Part shown: positions 20,507 to 29,293 of the stretch, in pieces
Numbering within the stretch: the first letter of the stretch is position 1
Layout: each line of letters opens with the position of its first letter
Source of the DNA: a virus
Virus record (IMG/VR): IMGVR_UViG_3300031977_002862
Span: 27,845 to 91,844 of that record
Direction: 5' to 3' (one strand)
Length of the DNA stretch: 64,000 bases
Notes under the pieces: generated by a model
What the model was told of the DNA's origin: nothing
Databases searched by the model: none
Seen by the model: the letters and a program-made list of their open reading frames with translations, nothing else
Made by a program: the position numbers and the translations under genes

Positions 20507-21111
20507 GTTCTATACATATCCAGCACTCTTCGAATATGGTCCGGAAATCCAGGATCATTTCGTATTGCAGAGCTTCCTGCACCTTCACGAGTAGCTGAAC
20601 CAATAGTTTGACGCTCTTTCCATTCGTCTTTATGGTAATAAGTTACCAAGTCACTAATAGCTAATTTCAAATCTGAAGGAGTTTCTACATATCCGGCAGT
20701 ATATACCACCTTTACAGCTCCTACTCCTTTCGGCCAATTTCTATACTGCCCGCTTTCATAAGTTCTAAAAATAGAATCGCTTACAGTATCAAGATACCAA
20801 GAATAATCTGCCGGGCTTCCTTCTCCCGCGCTAAATAATTCTTTATAATCGGCCGATTGTGTAGCTCTCTCATATACATTTAAAACATTAATGACAGGGC
20901 TTTCTCTTAGTTGTACTACATAAGTATCCCACTGAATATTAAATAATTCTGTATATCCAGGGGAGGCAGAATAAGTATCAAACTCATTACTACAATAAGT
21001 TCGGACAAGTTGACTTACACTCGTAATCAATGACTCAAACTTTTCGTCGTACTGAGTAGAGTTTACACCTTCAAATAACTTATACTCATCTAATGTAATT
21101 AAATCTGCCAT
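20503..21111 (-). CDS. Head-tail connector (adaptor) protein
   Basis: The 202-aa protein has the pattern of the gp6/gp15-like connector family. The N-terminal helix LITLDEYKLFEG is followed by a helix with SQLVRTYCSNEF, strands through the Trp/Tyr-rich middle, and a C-terminal helix set (LKLAISDLVTYYHKDEW). It lies directly after the capsid gene, as expected for a ring that binds the portal. ATG start follows the capsid-side hairpin. Confidence 0.75.
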   Translation of the reverse strand: MADLITLDEYKLFEGVNSTQYDEKFESLITSVSQLVRTYCSNEFDTYSASPGYTELFNIQWDTYVVQLRESPVINVLNVYERATQSADYKELFSAGEGSPADYSWYLDTVSDSIFRTYESGQYRNWPKGVGAVKVVYTAGYVETPSDLKLAISDLVTYYHKDEWKERQTIGSATREGAGSSAIRNDPGFPDHIRRVLDMYRT

Positions 21112-21122
21112 GATTTCCTCAG

Positions 21123-21157
21123 GAAAAAGAGCTTGGGAGGCCCAGATGAACCTCCCA
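21123..21157 (-). terminator. Possible terminator after the capsid gene
   Basis: On the minus strand a TGGGAGG/CCTCCCA stem with a 10-nt loop is followed a few bases later by TTTTT. It lies in the gap between capsid and adaptor genes. The U-run is not directly adjacent, so termination is probably partial, which would raise capsid over downstream gene expression. Confidence 0.45.
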
Positions 21158-21174
21158 TTCTCAATAAGTATCTA

Positions 21175-23235
21175 TTAATACTTGTGAACAACAACCTGAC
21201 CAGCTGCTTCAAAGATCTGGTCGAAACCACGTCTTTGAGTAGCAACCAATACACGGCGCTGAGCTTCGACTTGATAGTCTTGCTCAACCGTAGCGCCACG
21301 CAATACGGGAACTACGAAGTTGCGGGTATTTACAGCAACACCCCATGCAGCATTTTCAGCTACAGCAGGGAATTCGTCACATACGACTACGGGTGAACCG
21401 TAAACCGTACCCAACTCACCCGTTACACGAGTACCAACTTCACCGAGTTCATTAGACTTCTGGAAGTCAACATCATCAAGCAGATCGTAGTAAGCATCCA
21501 AAGAAATAATGTATACTACATCACCAGGACGACGACCATACTTGCCCATTGCTTGACGCATATCTAAAAGCTTAGCTGCCGTGATAGAAATATCGACCGC
21601 AGGTGAGCCCAAATCAAGAACCATACCAGAGCCTGAAAGATCTTCAGCACGCTTTACAAGACCCTTGTAGCTTGCGGGAGTAGTAATAGAGTCGCCAGAA
21701 GCATTACCCATCAAAAGCGAGTGTTCAATCAAACGAGCGTGTGCACGAATCATTGACTCACGAATCAAAGGCAATACTGGAATAATTGCGTCTTCCTCTA
21801 CTTCATTAGCAATGTAAGACTTTGATACCATCTTTTCAACGGTAAGAATCTTGCTTCCCATTGCAATGCCATCATTAGGAGACGTGCCTGCACGATCTTC
21901 TAAGTTGCCGCCAAAGGGATTTTCTGCACCTGAACCTGCAGTGTTACCTGCAGTAGTAAAGTCTGCATAACCTGCATCGGGCATAGTAGGAATAACCATT
22001 GAAGCGGCAGTCATCTGAATCTTACGGAAAAGAGGATCCAAAACAAGCTCAAGCTCGATGTCACGCTCAATCGCCGTAGAAACAGTAGTTTCAAAAGCTT
22101 CAATAGAAGCGGAAGGAACAGAAACGCCTGAATTTTCATTCACAGCCTTTTCAATTAAAGACTTAGCGAGTTTGTTGTCCCAACCCTTGCGAGAAATAAC
22201 GCCCAACAAATGAGCATCAACTAAATCAGACTCATGAGTCTTGATAAAATCACGCTCTTGGCCACGATCAGCAAAGACACGCTTTGACTCACGAATCTTC
22301 TCAATTTCAGCAGCTTTTTCCGTCAGCTCACCTTGCAGTTCGCCAATAATTTTTTCATAATCAGCATCTTTTTCAGCCATTTTAGCTTCAACGTCAGCCA
22401 TTAATTTTTCTGTACCGCTAGTTACGGCGGTAACAATACGCTGTTCTTCGTCAGCTTTCTGAGCTTCAGCTTCGGCAGCAGCTTTTTGTTCTGCTTCCAT
22501 CTTAGCTTGCTCTTCTGCCTTGCGCTCAGCGTCTTTCATTGCCATTGCAGCCGCAGTCTTCTCGACAGCAGCGGCTACGATAGCGTCGATATCAATATCG
22601 CTCATAGTTTTCTCCTGTGCTTCGACTTGTGATAAGTCTTTTGGCATTGATTCGTCAGAATGTTTTTCAAACTCAACAGTTACTTTATCTTCGGTCTCCC
22701 GAACACTCAGTACATGTTTCTCTTCGGAATCGTTTAATTTGAAAGATTTCTTGAACTCTTCGTACTCATTCTCTGAGTCAAAAGATTTCGCAAGAGAAAA
22801 GGTTGCAGCCTGGTTAGCAGGAACCGTGACTACCGAAACCTCCAGTAATTCTGCATCCTTGATCTTGTATCCATCGGTTTCCGTCATATACTCCGCGTCC
22901 TTGACTCGGAAACCAACAGAAAAAGCTCCAAGAACGCCTTCTTTAATCAATTCGCCTACGTGACCAGCAGATTTAGCAATTTTTGCTTTTAACTGCAGAC
23001 CATTATCATTCGTACCAAGCTGAACTGCCCGGCCAATCGGCTGATTGTAGTCATGATTAAAAAGAATTACAGGGTTATTAAGAAAGTTGTCAAGCCCGCC
23101 TTTAGTCCAGGCCTCTGTCTCAATAACATCTCCAACTCGGTCAGTACCATTAGTACTGGCCATTCCAGCAATGTGAAGGTCATCGCCCTCATCAAATGCT
23201 TTGAAAGTGGAGCCAATATGAAAAATTTTATTCAC
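21175..23235 (-). CDS. Fused prohead protease - scaffold - HK97-type major capsid protein
   Basis: The 686-aa protein combines three capsid functions. Residues 1-150 match U35-type prohead proteases: a catalytic His in FNHDYNQPIG (about residue 61) and Ser in GAFSVGFR (about 106), followed by EVSVVTVPANQAATF. Residues about 210-320 form a charged Ala/Glu/Lys coiled coil typical of the delta/scaffold domain. The rest is an HK97-fold capsid with the late motif YGSPVVVCDEFP and a C-terminal strand ending in QVVVHKY. In most relatives protease and capsid are separate genes. The protease must therefore cut itself from the capsid precursor. Confidence 0.92.
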   Translation of the reverse strand: MNKIFHIGSTFKAFDEGDDLHIAGMASTNGTDRVGDVIETEAWTKGGLDNFLNNPVILFNHDYNQPIGRAVQLGTNDNGLQLKAKIAKSAGHVGELIKEGVLGAFSVGFRVKDAEYMTETDGYKIKDAELLEVSVVTVPANQAATFSLAKSFDSENEYEEFKKSFKLNDSEEKHVLSVRETEDKVTVEFEKHSDESMPKDLSQVEAQEKTMSDIDIDAIVAAAVEKTAAAMAMKDAERKAEEQAKMEAEQKAAAEAEAQKADEEQRIVTAVTSGTEKLMADVEAKMAEKDADYEKIIGELQGELTEKAAEIEKIRESKRVFADRGQERDFIKTHESDLVDAHLLGVISRKGWDNKLAKSLIEKAVNENSGVSVPSASIEAFETTVSTAIERDIELELVLDPLFRKIQMTAASMVIPTMPDAGYADFTTAGNTAGSGAENPFGGNLEDRAGTSPNDGIAMGSKILTVEKMVSKSYIANEVEEDAIIPVLPLIRESMIRAHARLIEHSLLMGNASGDSITTPASYKGLVKRAEDLSGSGMVLDLGSPAVDISITAAKLLDMRQAMGKYGRRPGDVVYIISLDAYYDLLDDVDFQKSNELGEVGTRVTGELGTVYGSPVVVCDEFPAVAENAAWGVAVNTRNFVVPVLRGATVEQDYQVEAQRRVLVATQRRGFDQIFEAAGQVVVHKY

Positions 23236-23557
23236 TTGATTCTCCTCTTGCGGTACGAAGTTTCTCTAAAGGAGAAAGTTCGTCTCTGGGAGCTTCTACT
23301 GGCTCCGCTTTTGGAACCGGAGCTGGTTCCAGTTTTTTAGTGGCTGGCTTTGCAGCGGTCTGCTTTTCGTATTCTCGAAGAGCCGATACTCGAATTCTAT
23401 TCCAACCAGATCCAGGAAACGCCCTTACTAAAAGTCCTCTATCAAACCCTAGATCTGCGTCTGGTACAAGACGAAACTCTCTTGAGGTCATTTTCTTCTG
23501 TCCTCTTTCAGTTAAAAGTTTCCCTAATTTAAAAAGAAGTTCTGATTTACTTGCCAT
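23228..23557 (-). CDS. Hypothetical protein between portal and capsid
   Basis: The 109-aa protein overlaps the capsid start by 8 nt. A basic N-terminal half (about residues 1-65, with a strand LLVRAFPGSGWNRIRVS) is joined by a Pro/Ala/Lys linker to the C-terminal peptide DELSPLEKLRTARG. The same ELSPLExLR peptide ends another small protein next to the large terminase (26453-26734). A head-assembly or DNA-packaging adaptor role is plausible but not shown. Confidence 0.75.
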   Translation of the reverse strand: MASKSELLFKLGKLLTERGQKKMTSREFRLVPDADLGFDRGLLVRAFPGSGWNRIRVSALREYEKQTAAKPATKKLEPAPVPKAEPVEAPRDELSPLEKLRTARGESSE

Positions 23558-23605
23558 ATTTATTCCTTCTCTAAAGCTTCTTTATTTACTTCAAAAGTAA
23601 AGCAT

Positions 23606-24802
23606 TTACTGATCTGACCCATCATCTGCTGGCCTACCTCCTTCTGTTGGATTGGCTGCTGATCCTGCAATATTTGCAGGTACTCGAAGCTCGCCTGCCC
23701 CAAACTGTTCATCATAATTTAATGCCTCTCTTGCTTCATTCGGAGTAATAATTCCTGTATTTACAAGAGTGGCGTAATATGCGGCAGCATCTCGAAGTTC
23801 TGGCTGAAGTGCGGGAATATTACTCACGTCTTCAGTAATTTCATATCCGAAAAATCTCTCTAAGCCATAGTTAATCTTTCGGATAATCGGTAAAACCGTT
23901 TCTAAATAGTAAAGTCGATGATTTGGGCGAATGTTTGCATTATTCCCAGAATCAAGCATAATAGGTGGAACACCTAACACCTTTAAGATTTCTTTTTCGG
24001 CAGTTTCAATAGACTGCTCAAAATCAAGTTCTCTAAAGTTGACATTTGAAAGTGCGTCTAAGTCCATTCCTCCATCTAAGATCAGAGGTCTTCTTCCCCC
24101 ACCATCTGGACGATAACGAGTCATCCAGGATTGAATCATTCTTTCTTTGTTCTTCTCACTTATGACCGCCGGAGACTTAAGAACCAACCCAGGAACTGCA
24201 CCGTTCTTAAAGAAATTATCTTGAAATTCTCGCATACGAGTAAGCTGAGACATAATGCGACGAGCCGCTCTTAGTCTGCTGGTTCCTCTATAAATGCTAT
24301 GAAAGGAGTTTTCTTTTACGTGGATAATTTCTGAGGGAGAGTAGTCAATACTCTTCTGGAAAGTAAACTTTTGTATATAAGTTTTCTTATCTGGTTCAAT
24401 GTCTGTGTAAACAGCAGGTAAATGGTAGAGATGCGCCCCATCAAAGTAGACAAAAATATTTCCATCAAGTATATAATCGATAATGAGGTTTCGCTTAAAG
24501 GTGGAAATATCTTGAAAAGGATTCGGCTCTTTATTCAGTAGCAACTGAACTCTTGAACGTCTTACTCCTTTTGCAACCGAATTCAGTCCCTGAATTGGTT
24601 CGCCTACCCGAAGGGGGATCTCAGCCGTGTCGTCAACAATCATATTAACGGCACGATTCACAACTTCTAAATATTCATAGTATGCTGTATAATTAGTCGG
24701 AAGCTCACGAGAACCTATAGGCCCTGCACCTTCGAGACTAACTACAATCTCTTCCTGGGCTGGGTTGAGCTTTTCTTTCTGCCAGAAATTATACCATGCC
24801 AT
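23606..24802 (-). CDS. Portal protein (HK97 family)
   Basis: The 398-aa protein forms the dodecameric DNA gate at the capsid vertex. It has the family hallmarks: an N-terminal region with YLEVVNRAVNMIVDDTAEIP, the middle IVYF-type strands around LDGNIFVYFD, the segment FFKNGAVPGLVL, and FRELDFEQSIETAEKEILKVLGVPPIML with the later LPIIRKINYGLERFF helix. It overlaps the HNH gene by 14 nt and is located between terminase and capsid genes as usual. Length is typical. Confidence 0.93.
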   Translation of the reverse strand: MAWYNFWQKEKLNPAQEEIVVSLEGAGPIGSRELPTNYTAYYEYLEVVNRAVNMIVDDTAEIPLRVGEPIQGLNSVAKGVRRSRVQLLLNKEPNPFQDISTFKRNLIIDYILDGNIFVYFDGAHLYHLPAVYTDIEPDKKTYIQKFTFQKSIDYSPSEIIHVKENSFHSIYRGTSRLRAARRIMSQLTRMREFQDNFFKNGAVPGLVLKSPAVISEKNKERMIQSWMTRYRPDGGGRRPLILDGGMDLDALSNVNFRELDFEQSIETAEKEILKVLGVPPIMLDSGNNANIRPNHRLYYLETVLPIIRKINYGLERFFGYEITEDVSNIPALQPELRDAAAYYATLVNTGIITPNEAREALNYDEQFGAGELRVPANIAGSAANPTEGGRPADDGSDQ

Positions 24803-25172
24803 GTTTTTCTCGTTGAATCTCTACCCAGCGCATTTGCTTCATTGCTGTGTGAAGCGGCGGATTGCGCCCATAAATACTATGCAGCTTTAGATGGTGCTCA
24901 TGGCACAAAGTAACTGTATCGTTATACAGTTCTTGCCAATTATCCTCGATAAACTCGTCTCTCCAGATTGTAATGTATTCATCTGTGTAATGTTCTGGAC
25001 GAAGTTTTTTCTTCTCTTCTATCCACTTATGATACAATGGAGCCAGTGTATAGAAATGATGAAAGTCGAGTCTTACCTTTGCATCGCAAATCTCACAAGC
25101 ATCGCCTTTTTCATATTTCGCTTTGGCTTTGTCTCTGATATACTTGATCGGGTCGCGTTTTAGCTGTGCCAT
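24789..25172 (-). CDS. HNH endonuclease, packaging-associated
   Basis: The 127-aa protein has a complete HNH site: CEIC (C26, C29), the FHH pair (H38-H39), an Asn in ELYND (about N84) and CHEHH (C90, H93/H94). The two CxxC/CxxH pairs would hold a structural zinc. HNH proteins beside terminase genes of HK97-like phages support specific DNA cleavage during packaging. The ATG is only 8 nt downstream of a perfect -10 box, so the transcript should be essentially leaderless. Confidence 0.9.
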   Translation of the reverse strand: MAQLKRDPIKYIRDKAKAKYEKGDACEICDAKVRLDFHHFYTLAPLYHKWIEEKKKLRPEHYTDEYITIWRDEFIEDNWQELYNDTVTLCHEHHLKLHSIYGRNPPLHTAMKQMRWVEIQREKHGMV

Positions 25173-25180
25173 TTTTATAA

Positions 25181-25209
25181 ATTATACTGAGAGGTTAGTT
25201 GAAAGTCAA
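25181..25209 (-). promoter_or_regulatory. Sigma70-like promoter for HNH-portal-capsid genes (leaderless)
   Basis: TTGACT, 17 bp and TATAAT on the minus strand, preceded by AATAATTC. The HNH start codon follows the -10 box after 8 nt, so the predicted start site coincides with the ATG. Confidence 0.85.
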
Positions 25210-25229
25210 GAATTATTTTTTCTTCGGAT

Positions 25230-26513
25230 TTAAAATGTCGGAGCGTTCTCTTGAAAGCTATAAAGAGCGTATCGTAATGCGTCAGCCATATGAGAAGAAG
25301 AATCGTGTACAGGTTTCTCTTTGATTAAGTTCGGATTTGGATCCCACCGATATTGGTCGAGAGATCGAAGAACTTCTACACACGAAGAATCAACGATAAG
25401 CCGATCATTGTCAATAAGGGAAGCTACGTGGCCAATCCCATCCACAACAGATTTTTTGGCGTTAATGGTTGAAATGTCATATTGTTGAGCAAAGTCAAAA
25501 CGTGTTTGTGCTGCTGCTGCGTCGATAAAGCAATAGTCGACTTCTCGTCGATCAATGATTTCTGCAAGATATCCGGCATGTTCCTCCGTTGTGCGCTCCG
25601 CGGCATAATACTCTTCCATGAGATAGTATTTATCTCCGTCGAAAGCAATTACGCACAGTGCTGTGGGGTCTTTAAATCCTACGTCGAGCCCCGATATTAT
25701 ATCCATCCCCCTAAAATCCATTTCGGACAGATCTTGCACACAGTCTTCATAATTGAAGTTCCAAATCTGTCCTTCGAATACGTTAAAGTCTGCCTCGTAT
25801 TCTTGTGCAAACTCGGCTTGTGACATTGAGCGCCGAGCTTCTGCAATATCTTCTTCTGATGCTCTTGGATTATCCTCCCAAGTAGCTTTTATGCTGGCCC
25901 ATTCAGCAAATTCATCAGTATAGCCCCGATTATAAAAACGACTGAACCAATTGTTACGACCCCGAGGAGTGCTAATAAATAAAGCCTTACTACCCGGTTT
26001 ATCGAGTGTGGGTCGGATGGCAACATTGAAGGCAGTTTCTCCATCCGCCAAAGCCGCTTCATCGAAGAGAACAAAGTCATATGAACGTCCTACTACTGAA
26101 TCAATTTGATTTACAGAACCGAGTCGAATTGTTGAGCCGTTTGTCAGTTCAATTACACGGTCCTTCGCATTATCTCGTGCAACTTCAAGGTCAAAGTGTT
26201 TTATAAGATTGCGTTGAAGGTCAAACGATATGTTACTAAGGTTATAATTAGGGCTAACAATAAGTACATGGCATCCTGGAACGAGGGCGACGCATTGGGC
26301 AATAATATTTCCGATATACGTCTTCCCTTGACGACGACTAAGAGCAGCGACAATAAAGCGATACTTGCTAGAATTAATTGCATTGATGAGAGCCATCTGC
26401 GATGGAATTGCAGTAATTCCGAGCAGCTCAAGGTACGACTCAATCGGTACCTTTAGGAATGATCCTCCGTCGAGGATTCTGTCGTCGATGATGTCTCTTC
26501 TACTGAGTTCCAT
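25230..26513 (-). CDS. terL: Terminase large subunit
   Basis: The 427-aa packaging motor has a Walker A (SRRQGKT, residues about 59-65), a Walker B (FVLFDEAAL, Asp151-Glu152), a coupling-type LFISTPRG segment and a C-terminal RNase H-like nuclease beginning SGLDVGFKDPTAL (Asp about 277) with a later CFIDAAA strand (second acidic residue). It cuts concatemeric DNA and pumps it through the portal. It overlaps the upstream small Cys-rich gene by 61 nt. Length is at the short end for the family. Confidence 0.96.
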   Translation of the reverse strand: MELSRRDIIDDRILDGGSFLKVPIESYLELLGITAIPSQMALINAINSSKYRFIVAALSRRQGKTYIGNIIAQCVALVPGCHVLIVSPNYNLSNISFDLQRNLIKHFDLEVARDNAKDRVIELTNGSTIRLGSVNQIDSVVGRSYDFVLFDEAALADGETAFNVAIRPTLDKPGSKALFISTPRGRNNWFSRFYNRGYTDEFAEWASIKATWEDNPRASEEDIAEARRSMSQAEFAQEYEADFNVFEGQIWNFNYEDCVQDLSEMDFRGMDIISGLDVGFKDPTALCVIAFDGDKYYLMEEYYAAERTTEEHAGYLAEIIDRREVDYCFIDAAAAQTRFDFAQQYDISTINAKKSVVDGIGHVASLIDNDRLIVDSSCVEVLRSLDQYRWDPNPNLIKEKPVHDSSSHMADALRYALYSFQENAPTF

Positions 26514-26734
26514 TCTTCTTCACACTCACATGGGTCGCAATCACACTCTTCACAAATCTTGTGCCCTCTTAATCTTTCTAATGGGCTTAATTCCTCAGAA
26601 AGCTGAACAACCTCGGGAATTTCTTTAGGGGGAAGGTGTAAATGTTCTGCTTCTGCTTTTTCCGCCTCTTTATAGCTGTGAAACTTTTGTGGAAGATATG
26701 TACTTTTCCACATTCCTCTTTTTTGATAAATCAT
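26453..26734 (-). CDS. Small Cys-rich protein with ELSPLERLR peptide
   Basis: The start chosen is the ATG that overlaps the upstream stop codon (ATGA), giving 93 aa. The N-terminus reads MIYQKRGMWKSTYLPQKF with a His-containing helix after it. Then comes SEELSPLERLRGHK followed by CEECDCDPCEC, five cysteines in eleven residues that could bind a metal, and an acidic Ser/Thr tail. The ELSPLExLR peptide also occurs in the protein between portal and capsid. Function unknown; the neighbours suggest a packaging accessory. Confidence 0.65.
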   Translation of the reverse strand: MIYQKRGMWKSTYLPQKFHSYKEAEKAEAEHLHLPPKEIPEVVQLSEELSPLERLRGHKICEECDCDPCECEEEWNSVEETSSTTESSTEDHS

Positions 26735-26964
26735 AGAACATTTCCTGCAGCAACCATTCCCGCTAAAAAGAGAATGACTGCTCCTCCGCCTGCCCAAACG
26801 AGACGATGTAGAGATTGAACCGAAAGTTTGACTTCAGCCCATCGTTCCTTTGACTCTTCCTTTCCTTCTCGAAGTTCGTTAAATATTGTTCTCCATCTCT
26901 CTTCGCACACAGCTTCGTGCTGTAGAAAGGCGCTCTTCAAATCATTCAGATCCTGGTTGTCCAC
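26731..26964 (-). CDS. XhlA-like small membrane protein
   Basis: The 77-aa product has a charged, helical N-terminal ~50 residues (possible coiled coil, NELREGKEESKERWAEV) and a C-terminal membrane segment (LVWAGGGAVILFLAGMVAAG). This is the layout of haemolysin XhlA and of small phage membrane-anchored proteins. It begins with GTG inside the small-terminase 3' end. It could act in lysis or anchor packaging proteins at the membrane. Confidence 0.6.
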   Translation of the reverse strand: MDNQDLNDLKSAFLQHEAVCEERWRTIFNELREGKEESKERWAEVKLSVQSLHRLVWAGGGAVILFLAGMVAAGNVL

Positions 26965-27382
26965 CTAAAAGTTTCTCCATTAATTTTCCGTAATTTCCTT
27001 CACCAAATGGAGAGTTGATCTGCACGTTCTGCTGTTTGATATTCGTAGTCGCTTTTGCTTCTTTTGAATGATCTGTGGAGATTTTGTGTGCGAGAGCAAT
27101 TATATCTACAAGGTCTTTACTGGAATACTGGTCGGAGTCGCGTGCTTCTTGAATTTTATTCTCAATTACTTCGTCAAGAAGCTCAGCGAGCCGAAAGCGG
27201 TTTCTGTAACCCTGGTCGAGGTAGACCGAGTTGATATATTCTTTGACTTCGTTCTTTTCAAGTATTTCGTAAACTTTATCTGGCGGGATACCCATCTCAG
27301 TTGCGACAGCGATCGCGTTGCCGGTGCTCAGATAAGCATTCGCAACCTCAACATTTTCCGGAGCCATTTTTACGAGTTTCAT
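26942..27382 (-). CDS. Terminase small subunit (putative)
   Basis: About 146 aa from the ATG at 27382. I prefer it to the TTG 36 nt upstream because that TTG is part of the promoter -35 box. The N-terminal half has a helix-turn-helix pattern (ISTGNAIAVATEMGIPPDKVYEILEKNEV-like), followed by a long helix and a Gln/Asn-rich linker, ending GGQPGSE. It is the first gene of the packaging module, upstream of terL, which fits a DNA-recognition subunit. Confidence 0.7.
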   Translation of the reverse strand: MKLVKMAPENVEVANAYLSTGNAIAVATEMGIPPDKVYEILEKNEVKEYINSVYLDQGYRNRFRLAELLDEVIENKIQEARDSDQYSSKDLVDIIALAHKISTDHSKEAKATTNIKQQNVQINSPFGEGNYGKLMEKLLGGQPGSE

Positions 27383-27389
27383 AGACTTA

Positions 27390-27418
27390 AGTATAGACCG
27401 ATAAGACCAAAAAGTCAA
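27390..27418 (-). promoter_or_regulatory. Sigma70-like promoter for the packaging operon (leaderless)
   Basis: TTGACT, 17 bp, TATACT on the minus strand. The ATG of the small terminase gene begins 7 nt after the -10 box, where transcription itself should start, and no ribosome site is present. Confidence 0.82.
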
Positions 27419-27427
27419 GAACTTTTT

Positions 27428-27796
27428 TTAGCTTGGAGTTCTCCAACGAATTAGTTCTACCTCATTTTGCATTGAAGACTCCATCAATCTATCAATAATA
27501 AGATTCTTTTGAGACTGAATTTGAGCCGGTGCCTGAGCCTCACACCACTCCAGTAGCATTTCTTCTGTAATGTCTTCATAAGCAATATAAGGGCTGGAAG
27601 TTACTTCAGATAAATCTAATCCGATTATGCAGCCTCCCTCTATGGGGGCTAGTCCTGGTGCTGAACCTTTCAATCCATAACAGACTTGAAAGATTACCTC
27701 ACTTTGAGTATCTCCATCAGCCGTATAATAACTATTATACTTTCGTACATATTCAACCCACCTTTCGATGGTAATATCATTTATTTGTAAATACAT
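27428..27796 (-). CDS. Conserved phage structural-accessory protein (unknown)
   Basis: The 122-aa protein follows the pattern of a small family found near tail or neck genes of marine T4-like phages: an N-terminal strand with INDITIERWVEYV, a middle QSEVIFQVCYGLKG strand pair, a short IAYEDITEEMLLEWCEA helix and a C-terminal helix. The last 14 residues (MQNEVELIRWRTPS) resemble the first residues of the acetyltransferase-like protein encoded at 29462-29944, including the DNA just upstream of its ATG. A promoter begins immediately after its stop codon. Confidence 0.6.
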   Translation of the reverse strand: MYLQINDITIERWVEYVRKYNSYYTADGDTQSEVIFQVCYGLKGSAPGLAPIEGGCIIGLDLSEVTSSPYIAYEDITEEMLLEWCEAQAPAQIQSQKNLIIDRLMESSMQNEVELIRWRTPS

Positions 27797-27805
27797 AAAA
27801 ATTCC

Positions 27806-29293
27806 TTAGGTAAAATAATTTACTAAAACCGTATTCATTTCTTCTGGCACATTCATTGCGAACGTTTTTGAACTACCTATCCAGTCACTCGGCACCTCTG
27901 TTAACCAAGAAACCTGCCATCTCTGTTTATCCCCACAGTTCGAAAAACTAGCCATTCTACGATTATGGTAGTTACCTCCATCAATGTTTCCTAAATCCGC
28001 ATTGTCCCAAGTATAGCTTATTCCGCTATCTGCTATAACTAAGTAGTCTTCGACGGACGTTATTTCTGAAAGGTTTGCGCTATTCCAGGATTTATGAACA
28101 AGAGTTTGAGAACTCGAATTGTTCTCAAAAAGGGGAGACTTTCCATCATCCCAGTTTGTTACATAATCAAAAGAAAATACTACCCAGTCTCCTGCTTTAA
28201 TATCATGGCCTCCTACAGGTCCAGAGGTGAAGCTATAAGCTGATTGATAACTTACAAAATATTCGGTATATCCATTATCAGTAACCATCATAGCTCTATT
28301 ATTTGTGGATACATAGTCTAAAAAAGCTCCTGTAGATCCGTTATACGCTCTGTAATAACTTTGAAGTACAAAAGGCCCTGCTGTTGCATTTCGAAACTCT
28401 CCGATTGAAATGGTTGTGCCAGGAGTTTTATTTATTCCATCTCCACCATCATAGGTTGAATCGGTTGCTCGAATCGCTCGAAAATCGGCATCGTTCAAAC
28501 TACAAGTGGTTTGACTTACTGTCGAAGTTTTTGATACGTTAATATGAATTGAATTCATGCTTAAATTGGTGGTTTGTAGAGGCGCTCTTTGAGATCCTGA
28601 AATAACACACATTTTTATCTTGATAGTTTTTCCGAGCGAGTAAAGAAATTTCCATGCTGCGAACCAGTTATCAAAATTAGCGTCACAACGAATAAAAGAC
28701 TTTTCTCCGTCTCCCCCAGTTAATCCATTTGTACAAGTTGCGTTTTTTGAAAATAAATATTCCCAGTTATAATTATCGGAGATACTTTGTTGATACGGAG
28801 ATTCCGAATTGAGGGTGGTATCGAGAGTAACTTCTATCACGTCATTTAAAGCAACATTATTTCCATAATAGTAAAAAGAACCCGGTGAAGGAGTTCCATC
28901 GAAATAAAGAGTTAATTGAAAGTCAGAAGATCCGGTTGCAGCAGTACCGTCCCAAGTTACTGTAGTTTGTGCATCAATACCAGAGGTAAAAGGATTGGAC
29001 ATCGAGGCCCACGTGTACTGAGTACGAGTGGGACTACTTAAGGTACTAGCTGTGGCAGCAGTTCTATTTAAAGTGGTGCTGCCAATAGTAATACTCGTCC
29101 ATTCTGTATTTGAAGAATAACTTCCTGCAAGTGTAAAGTATGGCGTTCCGGTGGCCCACTTTACTTCTAATATTTCTGGTTGTCCGGTTATATTAAATAT
29201 ATTATTACTTATATAACCATAACTTCCTAGATCGCTGTAACCGTAAGTAGTTGTACTGGTATTTGTAACAATCGCACTATCAATCTGTGCCAT
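27806..29293 (-). CDS. Tail fibre / virion surface protein (putative)
   Basis: The 495-aa product is rich in Ser, Thr, Tyr, Asn and Gly and predicted almost all beta, with low charge. It contains strand-turn runs such as QYTWASMSNPFTSG and FQLTLYFDGTPSPGSFYYY. There is no signal peptide or enzyme motif. Such composition is typical of fibre or decoration proteins. It is grouped with a small ORF and an acetyltransferase-like gene under one promoter, a possible adhesin-plus-modifier cassette. Confidence 0.55.
   Translation of the reverse strand: MAQIDSAIVTNTSTTTYGYSDLGSYGYISNNIFNITGQPEILEVKWATGTPYFTLAGSYSSNTEWTSITIGSTTLNRTAATASTLSSPTRTQYTWASMSNPFTSGIDAQTTVTWDGTAATGSSDFQLTLYFDGTPSPGSFYYYGNNVALNDVIEVTLDTTLNSESPYQQSISDNYNWEYLFSKNATCTNGLTGGDGEKSFIRCDANFDNWFAAWKFLYSLGKTIKIKMCVISGSQRAPLQTTNLSMNSIHINVSKTSTVSQTTCSLNDADFRAIRATDSTYDGGDGINKTPGTTISIGEFRNATAGPFVLQSYYRAYNGSTGAFLDYVSTNNRAMMVTDNGYTEYFVSYQSAYSFTSGPVGGHDIKAGDWVVFSFDYVTNWDDGKSPLFENNSSSQTLVHKSWNSANLSEITSVEDYLVIADSGISYTWDNADLGNIDGGNYHNRRMASFSNCGDKQRWQVSWLTEVPSDWIGSSKTFAMNVPEEMNTVLVNYFT

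Noticed and set aside
22520-22963. 147-codon plus-strand frame opposite the capsid gene
   Set aside because: Shadow of the coiled-coil scaffold domain of the capsid fusion; Ser-rich, no start signals.
27383-27418. TTG start 36 nt upstream of the small terminase ATG
   Set aside because: The TTG is the first half of the -35 box TTGACT and would not be transcribed.
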